A stretch of 64,000 nucleotides of DNA from Burkholderia latens (lineage in GTDB: Bacteria; Pseudomonadota; Gammaproteobacteria; Burkholderiales; Burkholderiaceae), in contig NZ_CABVPL010000009.1 of the NCBI RefSeq assembly GCF_902499045.1, forward strand, positions 109,249-173,248, given 5' to 3'. How positions within the stretch are numbered: the stretch's first letter is position 1; every line of letters starts with the position of its first letter. Below, piece after piece: positions 27,867-35,568 of this stretch. The translations under genes were made by a program, and so were the position numbers. The notes under the pieces were generated by a model. The model was not told the origin of the DNA and ran no database searches. It saw only the letters and a list, made by a program, of their open reading frames with translations.

Positions 27867-28550
27867 ATGACTCTGCATATCGGCCTTCTCGTGTTTCCGG
27901 GCGTCCAGCAACTCGATCTCACCGGCCCGCACGACGTGCTCGCGTCGCTGCCCGGCGCGGCGGTTCATCTGATCTGGAAATCGCGCGACTCCGTCGCGTC
28001 GAGCAGCGGCCTCGCGCTCGCGCCGACCTGCACGTTCGACGACTGCCCGCCGCTCGACGTGATCTGCGTGCCCGGCGGGATCGGGATCAACGAGCTGCTG
28101 CTCGATGCCGAGACGATCGCGTTCGTGCAGCAGCGCGCGGCTGCCGCGCGCTACGTGACGTCGGTCTGCACGGGTGCTCTGCTGCTCGGCGTGGCCGGGC
28201 TGTTGCGCGGGCGCCGCGCGACGACGCACTGGGCGTTTCATTCGCTGCTCGAACCGCTCGGTGCAGTCCCGGTGCGCGAACGCGTGGTACGCGACGGCAA
28301 CCTGATCACCGGCGGCGGCGTGACGGCCGGCATCGACTTCGCATTGACGATCGCCGCCGAGCTCGTCGGCGACGAAGAAGCGCAGGCGATCCAGCTGCAG
28401 CTGGAATACGCGCCCGCGCCGCCGTTCGATGCAGGCTCGCCGGATACCGCGCCGGCGTCGGTCCTGAAGCGCGTGACCGAGCGCTCGGCGGCCGGACTCG
28501 AGAAGCGCAGGCAGACGATCGACGCGGCGTTGCGCGCAACGGCGCGCTGA
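27867..28550 (+). CDS. DJ-1/PfpI family protein, isonitrile hydratase-like
   Basis: A 227-residue DJ-1/PfpI-fold enzyme. The start MTLHIGLLVFPGVQQLDLTGP and the conserved VPGGIGINELL match this family, and the nucleophile elbow VTSVCTGALLLG places the Cys at residue 101. Pseudomonas putida isonitrile hydratase InhA, about 228 residues, is reported to depend on Cys101, so hydration of isonitriles to N-formamides is plausible. Later GRRATTHWAFH and GGGVTAGIDFAL are also shared. It is divergent from the GlxA-type regulator, which is a likely controller. The substrate here is inferred. Confidence 0.88.
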   Translation: MTLHIGLLVFPGVQQLDLTGPHDVLASLPGAAVHLIWKSRDSVASSSGLALAPTCTFDDCPPLDVICVPGGIGINELLLDAETIAFVQQRAAAARYVTSVCTGALLLGVAGLLRGRRATTHWAFHSLLEPLGAVPVRERVVRDGNLITGGGVTAGIDFALTIAAELVGDEEAQAIQLQLEYAPAPPFDAGSPDTAPASVLKRVTERSAAGLEKRRQTIDAALRATAR

Positions 28551-28643
28551 TCCCCGCATGGGCGAACCGGCGGGGCGGGCTCGCCGAAAGCAAGACCGCG
28601 CCGCCCGCCTGCCTTCGACGTATTCACGCTCACGTACCGATCG

Positions 28644-28955
28644 ATGAACATCATCCGCAGCACCAGATTCACCGCACCTCGCGCGTGGGGCGCGCTGGAC
28701 ATCGCGAACCTGAACGGCATCACGGTCCGCCTGCACTGGACCGATCAGCCTTACCGCTGGCACATGAACGACGGAGAAGAAGTTTTCGCGGTGCTCGACG
28801 GCCGCGTCGAGATGCGCTACCGGGAAGCGGGCGTCGAGCACGCGACGGTGCTCAAAACGGGCGACGTATTCCACGCGACGGCCGGCACGGAACACGTTGC
28901 GCATCCGCTCGGCGAAGCGCGCATTCTCGTGATCGAGACCGAAGGCAGCGCCTGA
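28644..28955 (+). CDS. Small cupin-fold protein
   Basis: A 103-residue single-domain cupin. The two motifs are recognisable: RWHMNDGEEVFAVLDGRVEM (motif 1, with His and Glu metal-ligand positions) and LKTGDVFHATAGTEHVAHP (motif 2, closing with GTEHV and its His). A metal site is likely. Substrate is unknown. It follows the isonitrile-hydratase-like gene by 93 bp on the same strand, so a shared transcript is possible. No signal peptide. Confidence 0.87.
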   Translation: MNIIRSTRFTAPRAWGALDIANLNGITVRLHWTDQPYRWHMNDGEEVFAVLDGRVEMRYREAGVEHATVLKTGDVFHATAGTEHVAHPLGEARILVIETEGSA

Positions 28956-28996
28956 CGGACGAAGCGCCGCGCCGCGCGTCGTCCGTCGGGCAGGCT

Positions 28997-29281
28997 TCAG
29001 CCGGAGATGGCGCCCGTCCCCTGCGACGGAATCAGTTTCGGCTGCGGCGTACACAGGCACTGGCACAGGTCGTGTTCGAGCGCGACGACCTTGCCCATCA
29101 CGGTCATCGTCCGCTCGCCGCCGTCGGACACGATCACGCCCTGCGTCTTGCACGCGGCGCAGAACACCGGTGCGCCGAGATACGCGAGTTCGCGGCCGTC
29201 GAACGACGAATGGGCGATCCCGTCGAGCACGACGCCGCCGTGGTCGGTCGTGTCGCCCTTCAGAATGAACTTGCGGCTCAT
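28997..29281 (-). CDS. PAAR-domain protein
   Basis: A 94-residue protein of the PAAR family, which sharpens the tip of the VgrG spike in type VI secretion. Visible pattern: MSRKFILKGDTTDHGGVVLDG, then the pseudo-repeat AYLGAPVFCAACKTQGVIVSDGG and a Cys-rich end ALEHDLCQCLCTP. The Cys and His in CAAC and CQCLC could bind the structural zinc. No effector extension is attached, and no other T6SS gene lies in the window, so it is an orphan. Start ATG 29281, 41 bp from the end of the cupin gene in convergent orientation. Confidence 0.87.
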   Translation of the reverse strand: MSRKFILKGDTTDHGGVVLDGIAHSSFDGRELAYLGAPVFCAACKTQGVIVSDGGERTMTVMGKVVALEHDLCQCLCTPQPKLIPSQGTGAISG

Positions 29282-29871
29282 GGTTCGGCTCTCCCTCGGA
29301 AACACCGCGCAGCACGGCGTCGGGCCGCGCGCGGGCAGTCGGTATCCGCCCGTCGGTCGCGGGCGTGTCGCGAGGATATCATCGTGCGGACGATCCGCCG
29401 CCGTTCGGATCAGAACGTCGCAACGTGTAGGGCACGCCGATCGGCGTTTCAAATTGCCGGCCGTTCGCGAGCGCACCAGCGCACCGGCGCACCGACAGCG
29501 CCGAAGTCGCGCCCGCCGGATGCGCTGCTTCGTCGGCGCAGCGCACCGCACGATTCGGCGACGCTCGCGGTATCGATGGCGGCGCGTCCCATTCGAATCA
29601 AATCACCCAAGTAACCGCAACGATTTTTATCTCGAAATTACCGAATATTTTCGTACAATTACTAACTACGAATTAACCGATACGGATTTATATCCGCCCA
29701 CCCCGGACGTCGAACCGGCCGGCGCCAACATTCGCGAATCCGCCATTCTGAAACGGCCCGCCGCGGCCATCAACACGCATTTTCATAAAAATCATTCACC
29801 GAAACGAGTCGTTCAAACTTTCCAAATCGATGAATAGAATTTAAATAAACACTTTCTGTTTATCGATAAAA
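29282..29871. other. A/T-rich intergenic region upstream of a LysR gene
   Basis: 590 bp between the divergent PAAR and LysR genes. From about 29600 to 29870 the base composition becomes markedly A/T-rich for this genome. I see a short inverted repeat at 29683–29696 (CGGAT-TTAT-ATCCG) and a perfect palindrome next to the LysR start. No coding frame is convincing. The local composition change could mark a regulatory region or foreign DNA. Confidence 0.55.
29859..29870. promoter_or_regulatory. Perfect 12-bp palindrome abutting the LysR start codon
   Basis: TTTATCGATAAA is fully palindromic and ends two bases before the ATG at 29872, in the place of an expected Shine-Dalgarno. It could be a binding site for a regulator, possibly the LysR protein itself, or an RNA structure. 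Function is not shown. Confidence 0.4.
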
Positions 29872-30765
29872 ATGGACGAACTTCTACCGATGCGGTTATT
29901 TGTCAAGGTCGCTGAACTCCGCAGCTTCGCACGCGCGGCGACCGAACTGAACATTTCGAATTCGTCGGCCACGCGCCTCGTGATGGGCATAGAGGACCGG
30001 CTCGGCGCGCGGCTGCTGAACCGCACGACGCGCAGCCTGTCGCTGACCGACGCCGGCCATCTGTATCTCGCGCAGATCCGTCACGTGATCGACGAGATCG
30101 ACCGCGTCGAGGAAACGATCGCGTCGATGCATCACGAGCCGATCGGGTCGTTGAAGATCGCCGCGCCGGTGATGTTCGGCATGCACGTGCTCGCGCCGGC
30201 GATCGATGCATTCAAGACGCGTCATCCGGCGATCGTGCCGGAAGTCACGATCGTCGACCGGCACGTCGATCTCGTGTCGGAGGGCTTCGACGTCGGCCTG
30301 CTGCTGTCGCAGCACATCAGCAACAACACGCTGGTGAAACGGCCGCTCATGCTGCTCGAGCGGATCGTCTGCGCGGCGCCGCAATATGTCGAACGGCATG
30401 GCGCGCCGGCCCATCCGCACGACCTCGCATCACACGCCTGTCTGGCATTCCATGCCGATTTCGCGGGCGAATACGTATCGTTCGATCACGACCAGACGCG
30501 CGTGACCGTGCGGCCGAACAAGTCCGCATCGTCGAACAACATCGGGCTGATCCGGAACTGGGCGGTCGCGGGCATGGGCATCGCGGTGCTGCCCGCCTTC
30601 CTCGTCGAGCGCGACGTCGCCGACGGCCGCCTCGCCGCACTGCTGCCCGGCTACCGGCTGGAGGCGCTCGAGATGAACATCGCGTATCCGAGCCGGCGTC
30701 ATTTCCCGCGCAAGGCGCGGCTCTTCGTCGACCATCTGATCGATCATTTTTCATCGGGTGAATGA
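29872..30765 (+). CDS. LysR-family transcriptional regulator
   Basis: A 297-residue LTTR with an intact helix-turn-helix (MRLFVKVAELRSFARAATELNISNSSATRLVMGIEDRLGARLLNRTTRSLSLTDAG) and a full effector domain starting GSLKIAAPVMFGMHVLAPAID. The C-terminal AYPSRRHFPRKARLFVDHLIDHF is typical of the CrgA-like LTTR group. ATG 29872 begins MDELLPMRLF; there is no clear RBS, and the upstream palindrome occupies its position. Targets unknown. The 67-bp repeat copy starts two bases after its stop codon. Confidence 0.92.
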   Translation: MDELLPMRLFVKVAELRSFARAATELNISNSSATRLVMGIEDRLGARLLNRTTRSLSLTDAGHLYLAQIRHVIDEIDRVEETIASMHHEPIGSLKIAAPVMFGMHVLAPAIDAFKTRHPAIVPEVTIVDRHVDLVSEGFDVGLLLSQHISNNTLVKRPLMLLERIVCAAPQYVERHGAPAHPHDLASHACLAFHADFAGEYVSFDHDQTRVTVRPNKSASSNNIGLIRNWAVAGMGIAVLPAFLVERDVADGRLAALLPGYRLEALEMNIAYPSRRHFPRKARLFVDHLIDHFSSGE

Positions 30766-30766
30766 C

Positions 30767-30833
30767 GGAGCCCGCGCGTTCAGCGAGACGCCGTCATGAG
30801 TCGGCCGCTGAATCGCATCCTGCCGCGCGTGAT
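30767..30833 (+). repeat. 67-bp direct repeat, copy 1
   Basis: This copy starts GGAGCCCGCGCGTTCAG and contains an ATG followed by codons for MSRPLNRILPRV. The second copy is exactly 840 bp downstream (31607–31673) and differs at about five positions. It corresponds to the RBS, start codon and first 12 or 13 codons of the penicillin-binding-protein gene, here truncated and running directly into the end of the MAPEG gene. Confidence 0.85.
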
Positions 30834-31225
30834 CAGAGCAACATCGCGACACACAATGCGGCGCCGCACAGATACGTTCCGAACGCGCCGACGAAGCGCG
30901 CGGGATTCGGCTTCGCCATCGTCGGCCACGCGAGCAATCCGATCACGAGCAGACACCGGCAAGCGGTGGCCGCGACGATCAACGACAAGACCGTACGCGA
31001 CGGATCGTGTGCGCCGAAATAGAGAAACAGCACGGCGAGAAACGGCGCGTATTCGGCCGTGTTGCCATGCGCGCGCACGACCTTGTACAGCCCGTTGTCG
31101 GGATCGGACGCGCATCCGCAACCCGTGGTGTGCCGAAAGCGCGTGACCGATACGAACAGCCCGAGCCCGAACAGCAGCGCGCCCAGGATCGCCGTGCAGA
31201 CCAGTGCGACAGGATGAATCGACAT
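30833..31225 (-). CDS. MAPEG-family membrane protein
   Basis: A 130-residue integral membrane protein with four hydrophobic segments (about 4–25, 57–75, 78–96 and 110–128). The loop AHGNTAEYAPFLAVLFLYFG matches the MAPEG hallmark, and GLYKVVRAHGN, with its basic Arg/His residues, is where glutathione-binding members have their ligand. Family members act in glutathione conjugation or eicosanoid-like lipid chemistry; the bacterial role is unknown. A Cys-containing loop (TTGCGCASDPDNG) precedes it. ATG 31225 is favoured; the upstream frame is open. The gene is enclosed by the 67-bp repeat. Confidence 0.88.
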   Translation of the reverse strand: MSIHPVALVCTAILGALLFGLGLFVSVTRFRHTTGCGCASDPDNGLYKVVRAHGNTAEYAPFLAVLFLYFGAHDPSRTVLSLIVAATACRCLLVIGLLAWPTMAKPNPARFVGAFGTYLCGAALCVAMLL

Positions 31226-31606
31226 GGAGCCCCCCGGGGCCGAAACGGCAATCGCCGCACAACCGGTGATCGTACCTGTGAGCGCCGGGCGCCGGACCAT
31301 CTCGGAAACCCGTAGCGGCGTCACGCGGCGGCCGTGGATTTCCGCACCCTATCCGCCCCCATTTTTCGTCACGCGGCGACACGCGAAGCCGGCATCTCCG
31401 CGCGATGGCAGCCTGCCGCCGGCCGGCGCATGCAGACGTACCGGCGCGAAACGCGCAACCGTCGGGCCGCGCACGCATGCACAGCCGGAGTGCAGCGCCG
31501 ACTGCCGCGCTCGCGGGCACGCACGTTGCGTCCGCGCATCTCAGTAGTGAACCGCCCTTGGCAGCCCGCTGCGGAGGACTACACTAATCCTTAATGAGGT
31601 GCGGCC
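31226..31606. other. Intergenic region between the MAPEG gene and repeat copy 2
   Basis: 381 bp with no convincing gene. The open frames are arginine-rich. A putative promoter for the downstream penicillin-binding-protein gene lies near its right end, and the left part probably holds the divergent MAPEG promoter. Confidence 0.5.
31558..31585 (+). promoter_or_regulatory. Putative promoter for the penicillin-binding-protein gene
   Basis: TTGGCA at 31558–31563 and TACACT at 31580–31585 are 16 bp apart, a reasonable sigma-70 fit. It lies 50 bp before the ATG at 31636. Assigned by eye only. Confidence 0.45.
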
Positions 31607-31673
31607 GGAGCCCGCGCCTTCAGGGAGACGCCGCCATGAATCGGCCGCTGAATCGCATCCTGCCGCGCGTGAC
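31607..31673 (+). repeat. 67-bp direct repeat, copy 2
   Basis: This copy carries the RBS, ATG (31636) and first codons of the penicillin-binding-protein gene (MNRPLNRILPRVT). It matches copy 1 at 30767–30833 except for about five substitutions. Copy 2 is in its functional context, so it is the likely parent. Confidence 0.85.
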
Positions 31674-34600
31674 CGGGACTGCATCGGTCTGGACGTGGAT
31701 CAAGTGGTCGTTGCTGGCCGCGCTGGTGATCGCGATCGCGATCCTCGCGCGGCTCGTGATGACCGAGATCGAGACGTCGCGCCTGCAGGCGCACTATCTG
31801 TCCGAGCTCACCCGCGACGTCGGCTACACCGTCGAAACGGGCGCGAGCAACCACATCCGCTTCCCCGCGAACGGGCCGTACGATCAGCGCCTCGGCTATT
31901 CGATGATTCCGGCATTCCAGCAGCGACTGCTCGCGCGCGGCTTCGTCGTCGGCAAGCAGGCGCGCGATTCCGACCGGATGCTGTCGCTCGCCGATCACGG
32001 CCTGTTCCTGCCTTACGAAGAGAAAGACCAGACCGGGCTGATGCTGTTCGACTCGACCGGCTCGCCGCTGTTCGCGACCGTGTTCCCGCAGCGGGTGTAC
32101 GCGGATTTCGACACGGTGCCGCGCGTGGTCGCCGATTCGCTGCTGTTCATCGAGGACCGCTACCTGCTCGACCCGAACCAGCCGAACCGCAACCCGGCGA
32201 TCGACTGGGGCCGCTTCAGCCGCGCGCTCGCCGATCAGGCGCTGCACGTCGTCAACCATCACCAGGCACGCCCCGGCGGCAGCACGCTCGCGACGCAGAT
32301 CGAGAAATTCCGTCACTCGCCCGACGGCCGCACCGCGACGCCGCCGGAGAAGCTGCGGCAGATCGCGTCCGCGTCGGTCCTCGCGTATCTGAACGGCCCG
32401 CAGACGATGCTCGCGCGGCGCGGGATCCTGGTGCGCTACCTGAACTCGGTGCCGCTCGCCGCGCGGCCGCACGTAGGCGAAATCACCGGCCTCGGCGACG
32501 GCCTCGCCGCATGGTACGGCCGCGACTTCAACGAAGTGAATCGCCTCCTGTCCGCGCCGACGACCGGCGACAACATCGACGAGCAAGGCAAGGCGTTCCG
32601 CGAGGTGCTGTCGCTGATCATCGCGCAGCGCGCGCCGTCGTACTTCCTGAATCGCGGCTATCCGGCGCTGCAGAAGCTGACCGACAGCTACCTGCGGCTG
32701 CTGTCGAACGGCGGCGTGATCTCGCCCGCGCTGCGCGATGCCGCGCTCGCCGCGCAGATCGAACGCAGCGCGCCGCCGCCGGCTCCGCGCGTGCAATCGT
32801 TCGTGTCGCGCAAGGCGGTGTCGTCGGCGCGCGCGTCGCTGCTCGCGGCGCTCGGGATCAACGACCTGTACCAGCTCGACCAGCTCGACCTGGAAGCGAC
32901 CAGCACGCTCGACAACGGCGTGCAACAGGCGGTCGCCGAGCGGCTCGCGCTCGCGTCGACCCGCGACGGCGCGCAGGCGGCCGGCCTGTACGGCTTCGAG
33001 ATGCTCGCGCCGAAGGACGACCCGTCGCACCTCACGTACAGCTTCACGCTGTACGAGCATCGCAACGGCGCGAACCTGCTGCGCGTGCAGACCGACAGCG
33101 TGAACCAGCCGTTCGACGTGAACCGCGGCGGCCGCATCAACCTCGGCTCGACCGCGAAGCTGCGCACGCTGATCACGTATCTGCAGATCGTCACCGAGCT
33201 GCACGCGCGCTACGGCGGCCTGTCGAACGCGCAGCTCGCGCAGGTGAAGCCCGATCCGCTCGACGGGCTGTCGCGCTGGGCGCTCGACTACCTGTCGCAC
33301 ACGCGCGACCGCTCGCTGCAGGCGATGCTCGACGCGTCGGTCGAACGCAAGTACTCGGCGAGCCCGGACGTGTTCTACACGGGCGGCGGCGCACAGGTGT
33401 TCTCGAACTTCGAGAAGTCGGACAACGGCCGCATCCTGACGCTGCACACGGCGTTCGAGCATTCGGTGAACCTCGTGTTCGTGCGGCTGATGCGCGACAT
33501 CGTCCATTACGAGATGCTGAAGGCGGCCGGCCCGTCGTCGTCGTGGCTCGGCGACCCGGAGCAGCGCAAGCATTACCTCGCGCAGTTCGTCGACGGCGAA
33601 AGCCAGGTCTACGTGAGGCGCTACTACGCGCGCTATGCGGGCAAGGCGCCCGACGACGCGCTCGCGCTGATGCTGAAGGACGTGCGCAAGTCACCGCCGA
33701 AGATCGCGACGGTGCTGCGCAGCGTCGCGCCGAACGAGTCGCTCGCGTGGTTTAGCGCGCAGATGCGCGCGCAGCTGAAGGGCACGCCGGCCGCGACGCT
33801 GTCGGACGACGATCTCGCCGCGCTGTACGCGAAGTACGCGATCGACCGCTTCAACCTGAACGATCGAGGCTATATCGCGAGCGTCCATCCGCTCGCGCTG
33901 TGGACGCTCAACTACCTGCGCGCGCATCCGGACGCGCCGCTCGCCGACGTTCAGCGCGACAGCCGCGACGCGCGCTTCTACACGTATTCGTGGCTGTACA
34001 AGACGCGCTATCACGCGACGCAGGACCGCCGCATCCGCCGGATGGTCGAGCTGCGCGCGTACGGCGAAATCACGAAGGCGTGGCGCGCGCTCGGCTACCC
34101 GTTCGCGGAAGTCACGCCGTCGTACGCGGCCGCGATCGGCGCATCGGGCGACCAGCCCGACGCGCTCGCGAAGCTGATCGGCCTGATTGCGAACGGCGGC
34201 CGGAAGGCGCCGACCGAGACGATCACGCGCCTCGACTTCGCGAAGGGCACGCCGTACGAAACACGCTTCGTGCGCGCGGCCGCGCAGCCGCAGCAGACGC
34301 TGTCGCCGGAGATCGTCAACGTCGCGCGCACGCTGCTGCGCGGCGTCGTGCTGAACGGCACCGCGCGGCGCCTCGCGGGCGGCTTCACGCTGCCCGACGG
34401 CAAGACGCTCGACGTGTACGGCAAGACCGGCACGGGCGACCAGCGCTTCAACGTCTACGCGCGCGGCGCGCGGCTGATCGAGTCGCGCAAGGTCAATCGC
34501 AGCGGCACGTTCGTGTTCGTGCTCGGCGACCGCTTCTTCGGCGTGCTGACGGCGACCGCGCACGAGCCGTACGCGGCGCGCTACGACTTCACGAGCGCGA

Positions 34601-34743
34601 TGGCCGTGCAGCTGCTGAAGTCGATGGCGCCGGCGCTCGCGCCGCTGATCGAGCGTCCGGCCACGGCCGGCACGCGCACCGCGGGCCCCGCGCCGCAGGC
34701 GGAAACGCCGGCGCCCCAAGCGGCGCCGGTCGAGCCGTCGTGA
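31636..34743 (+). CDS. Divergent class A penicillin-binding protein (GT51 + transpeptidase)
   Basis: A 1035-residue membrane-anchored cell-wall synthase. One N-terminal membrane helix (about 19–43) precedes a periplasmic body. A divergent GT51 transglycosylase region includes IEDRYLLDP (near 172; the catalytic Glu is retained) and GGSTLATQIEKFRHSP (near 213). All three penicillin-binding motifs are present: SxxK at S505–K508 (GSTAK), SxN at S610–N612 (HSVN), and KTG at 930–932 (YGKTGTGD). The protein is longer than most class A PBPs and ends with a Pro/Ala-rich tail. Start ATG 31636 has GGAGAC upstream and lies within repeat copy 2. Confidence 0.86.
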   Translation: MNRPLNRILPRVTGTASVWTWIKWSLLAALVIAIAILARLVMTEIETSRLQAHYLSELTRDVGYTVETGASNHIRFPANGPYDQRLGYSMIPAFQQRLLARGFVVGKQARDSDRMLSLADHGLFLPYEEKDQTGLMLFDSTGSPLFATVFPQRVYADFDTVPRVVADSLLFIEDRYLLDPNQPNRNPAIDWGRFSRALADQALHVVNHHQARPGGSTLATQIEKFRHSPDGRTATPPEKLRQIASASVLAYLNGPQTMLARRGILVRYLNSVPLAARPHVGEITGLGDGLAAWYGRDFNEVNRLLSAPTTGDNIDEQGKAFREVLSLIIAQRAPSYFLNRGYPALQKLTDSYLRLLSNGGVISPALRDAALAAQIERSAPPPAPRVQSFVSRKAVSSARASLLAALGINDLYQLDQLDLEATSTLDNGVQQAVAERLALASTRDGAQAAGLYGFEMLAPKDDPSHLTYSFTLYEHRNGANLLRVQTDSVNQPFDVNRGGRINLGSTAKLRTLITYLQIVTELHARYGGLSNAQLAQVKPDPLDGLSRWALDYLSHTRDRSLQAMLDASVERKYSASPDVFYTGGGAQVFSNFEKSDNGRILTLHTAFEHSVNLVFVRLMRDIVHYEMLKAAGPSSSWLGDPEQRKHYLAQFVDGESQVYVRRYYARYAGKAPDDALALMLKDVRKSPPKIATVLRSVAPNESLAWFSAQMRAQLKGTPAATLSDDDLAALYAKYAIDRFNLNDRGYIASVHPLALWTLNYLRAHPDAPLADVQRDSRDARFYTYSWLYKTRYHATQDRRIRRMVELRAYGEITKAWRALGYPFAEVTPSYAAAIGASGDQPDALAKLIGLIANGGRKAPTETITRLDFAKGTPYETRFVRAAAQPQQTLSPEIVNVARTLLRGVVLNGTARRLAGGFTLPDGKTLDVYGKTGTGDQRFNVYARGARLIESRKVNRSGTFVFVLGDRFFGVLTATAHEPYAARYDFTSAMAVQLLKSMAPALAPLIERPATAGTRTAGPAPQAETPAPQAAPVEPS

Positions 34744-34788
34744 CGACAAGCGCGAGCGCTCGGCGCGCGCGCGGCGAGTTCGCCCGGC

Positions 34789-35136
34789 TCAAAGCGAGCG
34801 GCCGTCGAACTGCGTGACGGGCAGCGCATCGATGTCGACATCCTCGAGGCAGCGCACGTTGATCGCGGCCATCTCCGTGCCGTCCGGATGCCTGCCTTCG
34901 CCGAACGTGTGAATCCCGCAGCGCTTGCAGAAGCGATGCCGGATCACGTGCTTGTTGAACAGGTAGGTGGCGAGGTTGTCGTCGGACGTGACGAGCGTCA
35001 TGTGATTGCGCGGCACGAACCACATCAGCGCGCCCTTGCGCCGGCAGATCGAGCAGTTGCAGGCCATCACGCCCTGCAGGTCGCCTTCCGCCTCGAATTT
35101 CACGTCACCGCAGTGACAGCTTCCGCGATAGAGCAT
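34789..35136 (-). CDS. GFA/CENP-V family protein
   Basis: A 115-residue protein of the glutathione-dependent formaldehyde-activating (GFA) fold, which binds zinc. Visible Cys sites are RGSCHCGDVKFEAEG at the N-terminus, MACNCSICRRKGAL in the middle, and RFCKRCGIHTFGEG later, matching the family's zinc ligands. Many members are not proven to act on formaldehyde, so substrate is unknown. Start ATG 35136 (MLYRGSCHCG) is the family start. It is convergent with the PBP gene, with 45 bp between their ends. Confidence 0.9.
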   Translation of the reverse strand: MLYRGSCHCGDVKFEAEGDLQGVMACNCSICRRKGALMWFVPRNHMTLVTSDDNLATYLFNKHVIRHRFCKRCGIHTFGEGRHPDGTEMAAINVRCLEDVDIDALPVTQFDGRSL

Positions 35137-35301
35137 GGTCGTCTCCCGGGGGCGCCCCGTGCGCGCGGCGGCGTCCGCGCGGGACGCCGTTGGCCGGGCC
35201 GTCTCTAGCGCGTACAGTAGCGCGCACGCGTGCCGCGTGCAATGTGCGGCGGCATTCGTTCCGATCCGCTCACCACCGTTCCACTGCAAGGAAAAACCGC
35301 G

Positions 35302-35547
35302 ATGCTCGAACTGCGCCCCGGCTGCGAATGCTGCGACAAGGATCTGCCGCCCGATTCGGCGGACGCACGCATTTGTACATTTGAATGTACTTTCTGCGCG
35401 AGTTGCGCCGAGGACGTGCTCAAGGGCCGCTGCCCGAACTGCGGCGGCGATCTGGTCGTGCGCCCGCGCCGTCCCGCGAGCCTGCTTGCGAAGTACCCGG
35501 CGTCGACGCAGCGCGTGCTGAAGCCGGGCGGCTGCCCGAGCCGCTGA
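35302..35547 (+). CDS. DUF1272 small cysteine-rich protein
   Basis: An 81-residue cytosolic protein with eight or more Cys: LRPGCECCDKDLPP, ICTFECTFCASCAEDVLKGRCPNCGG. The pairs suggest two zinc-binding knuckles. This matches the DUF1272 family, whose function is unknown. Start ATG 35302 has AAGGA upstream; a longer frame to 35230 lacks this support. It is divergent from the GFA gene by 165 bp and convergent with the GntR gene. Confidence 0.87.
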   Translation: MLELRPGCECCDKDLPPDSADARICTFECTFCASCAEDVLKGRCPNCGGDLVVRPRRPASLLAKYPASTQRVLKPGGCPSR

Positions 35548-35568
35548 CGGCCGCGCGCCGCCCGCCGG

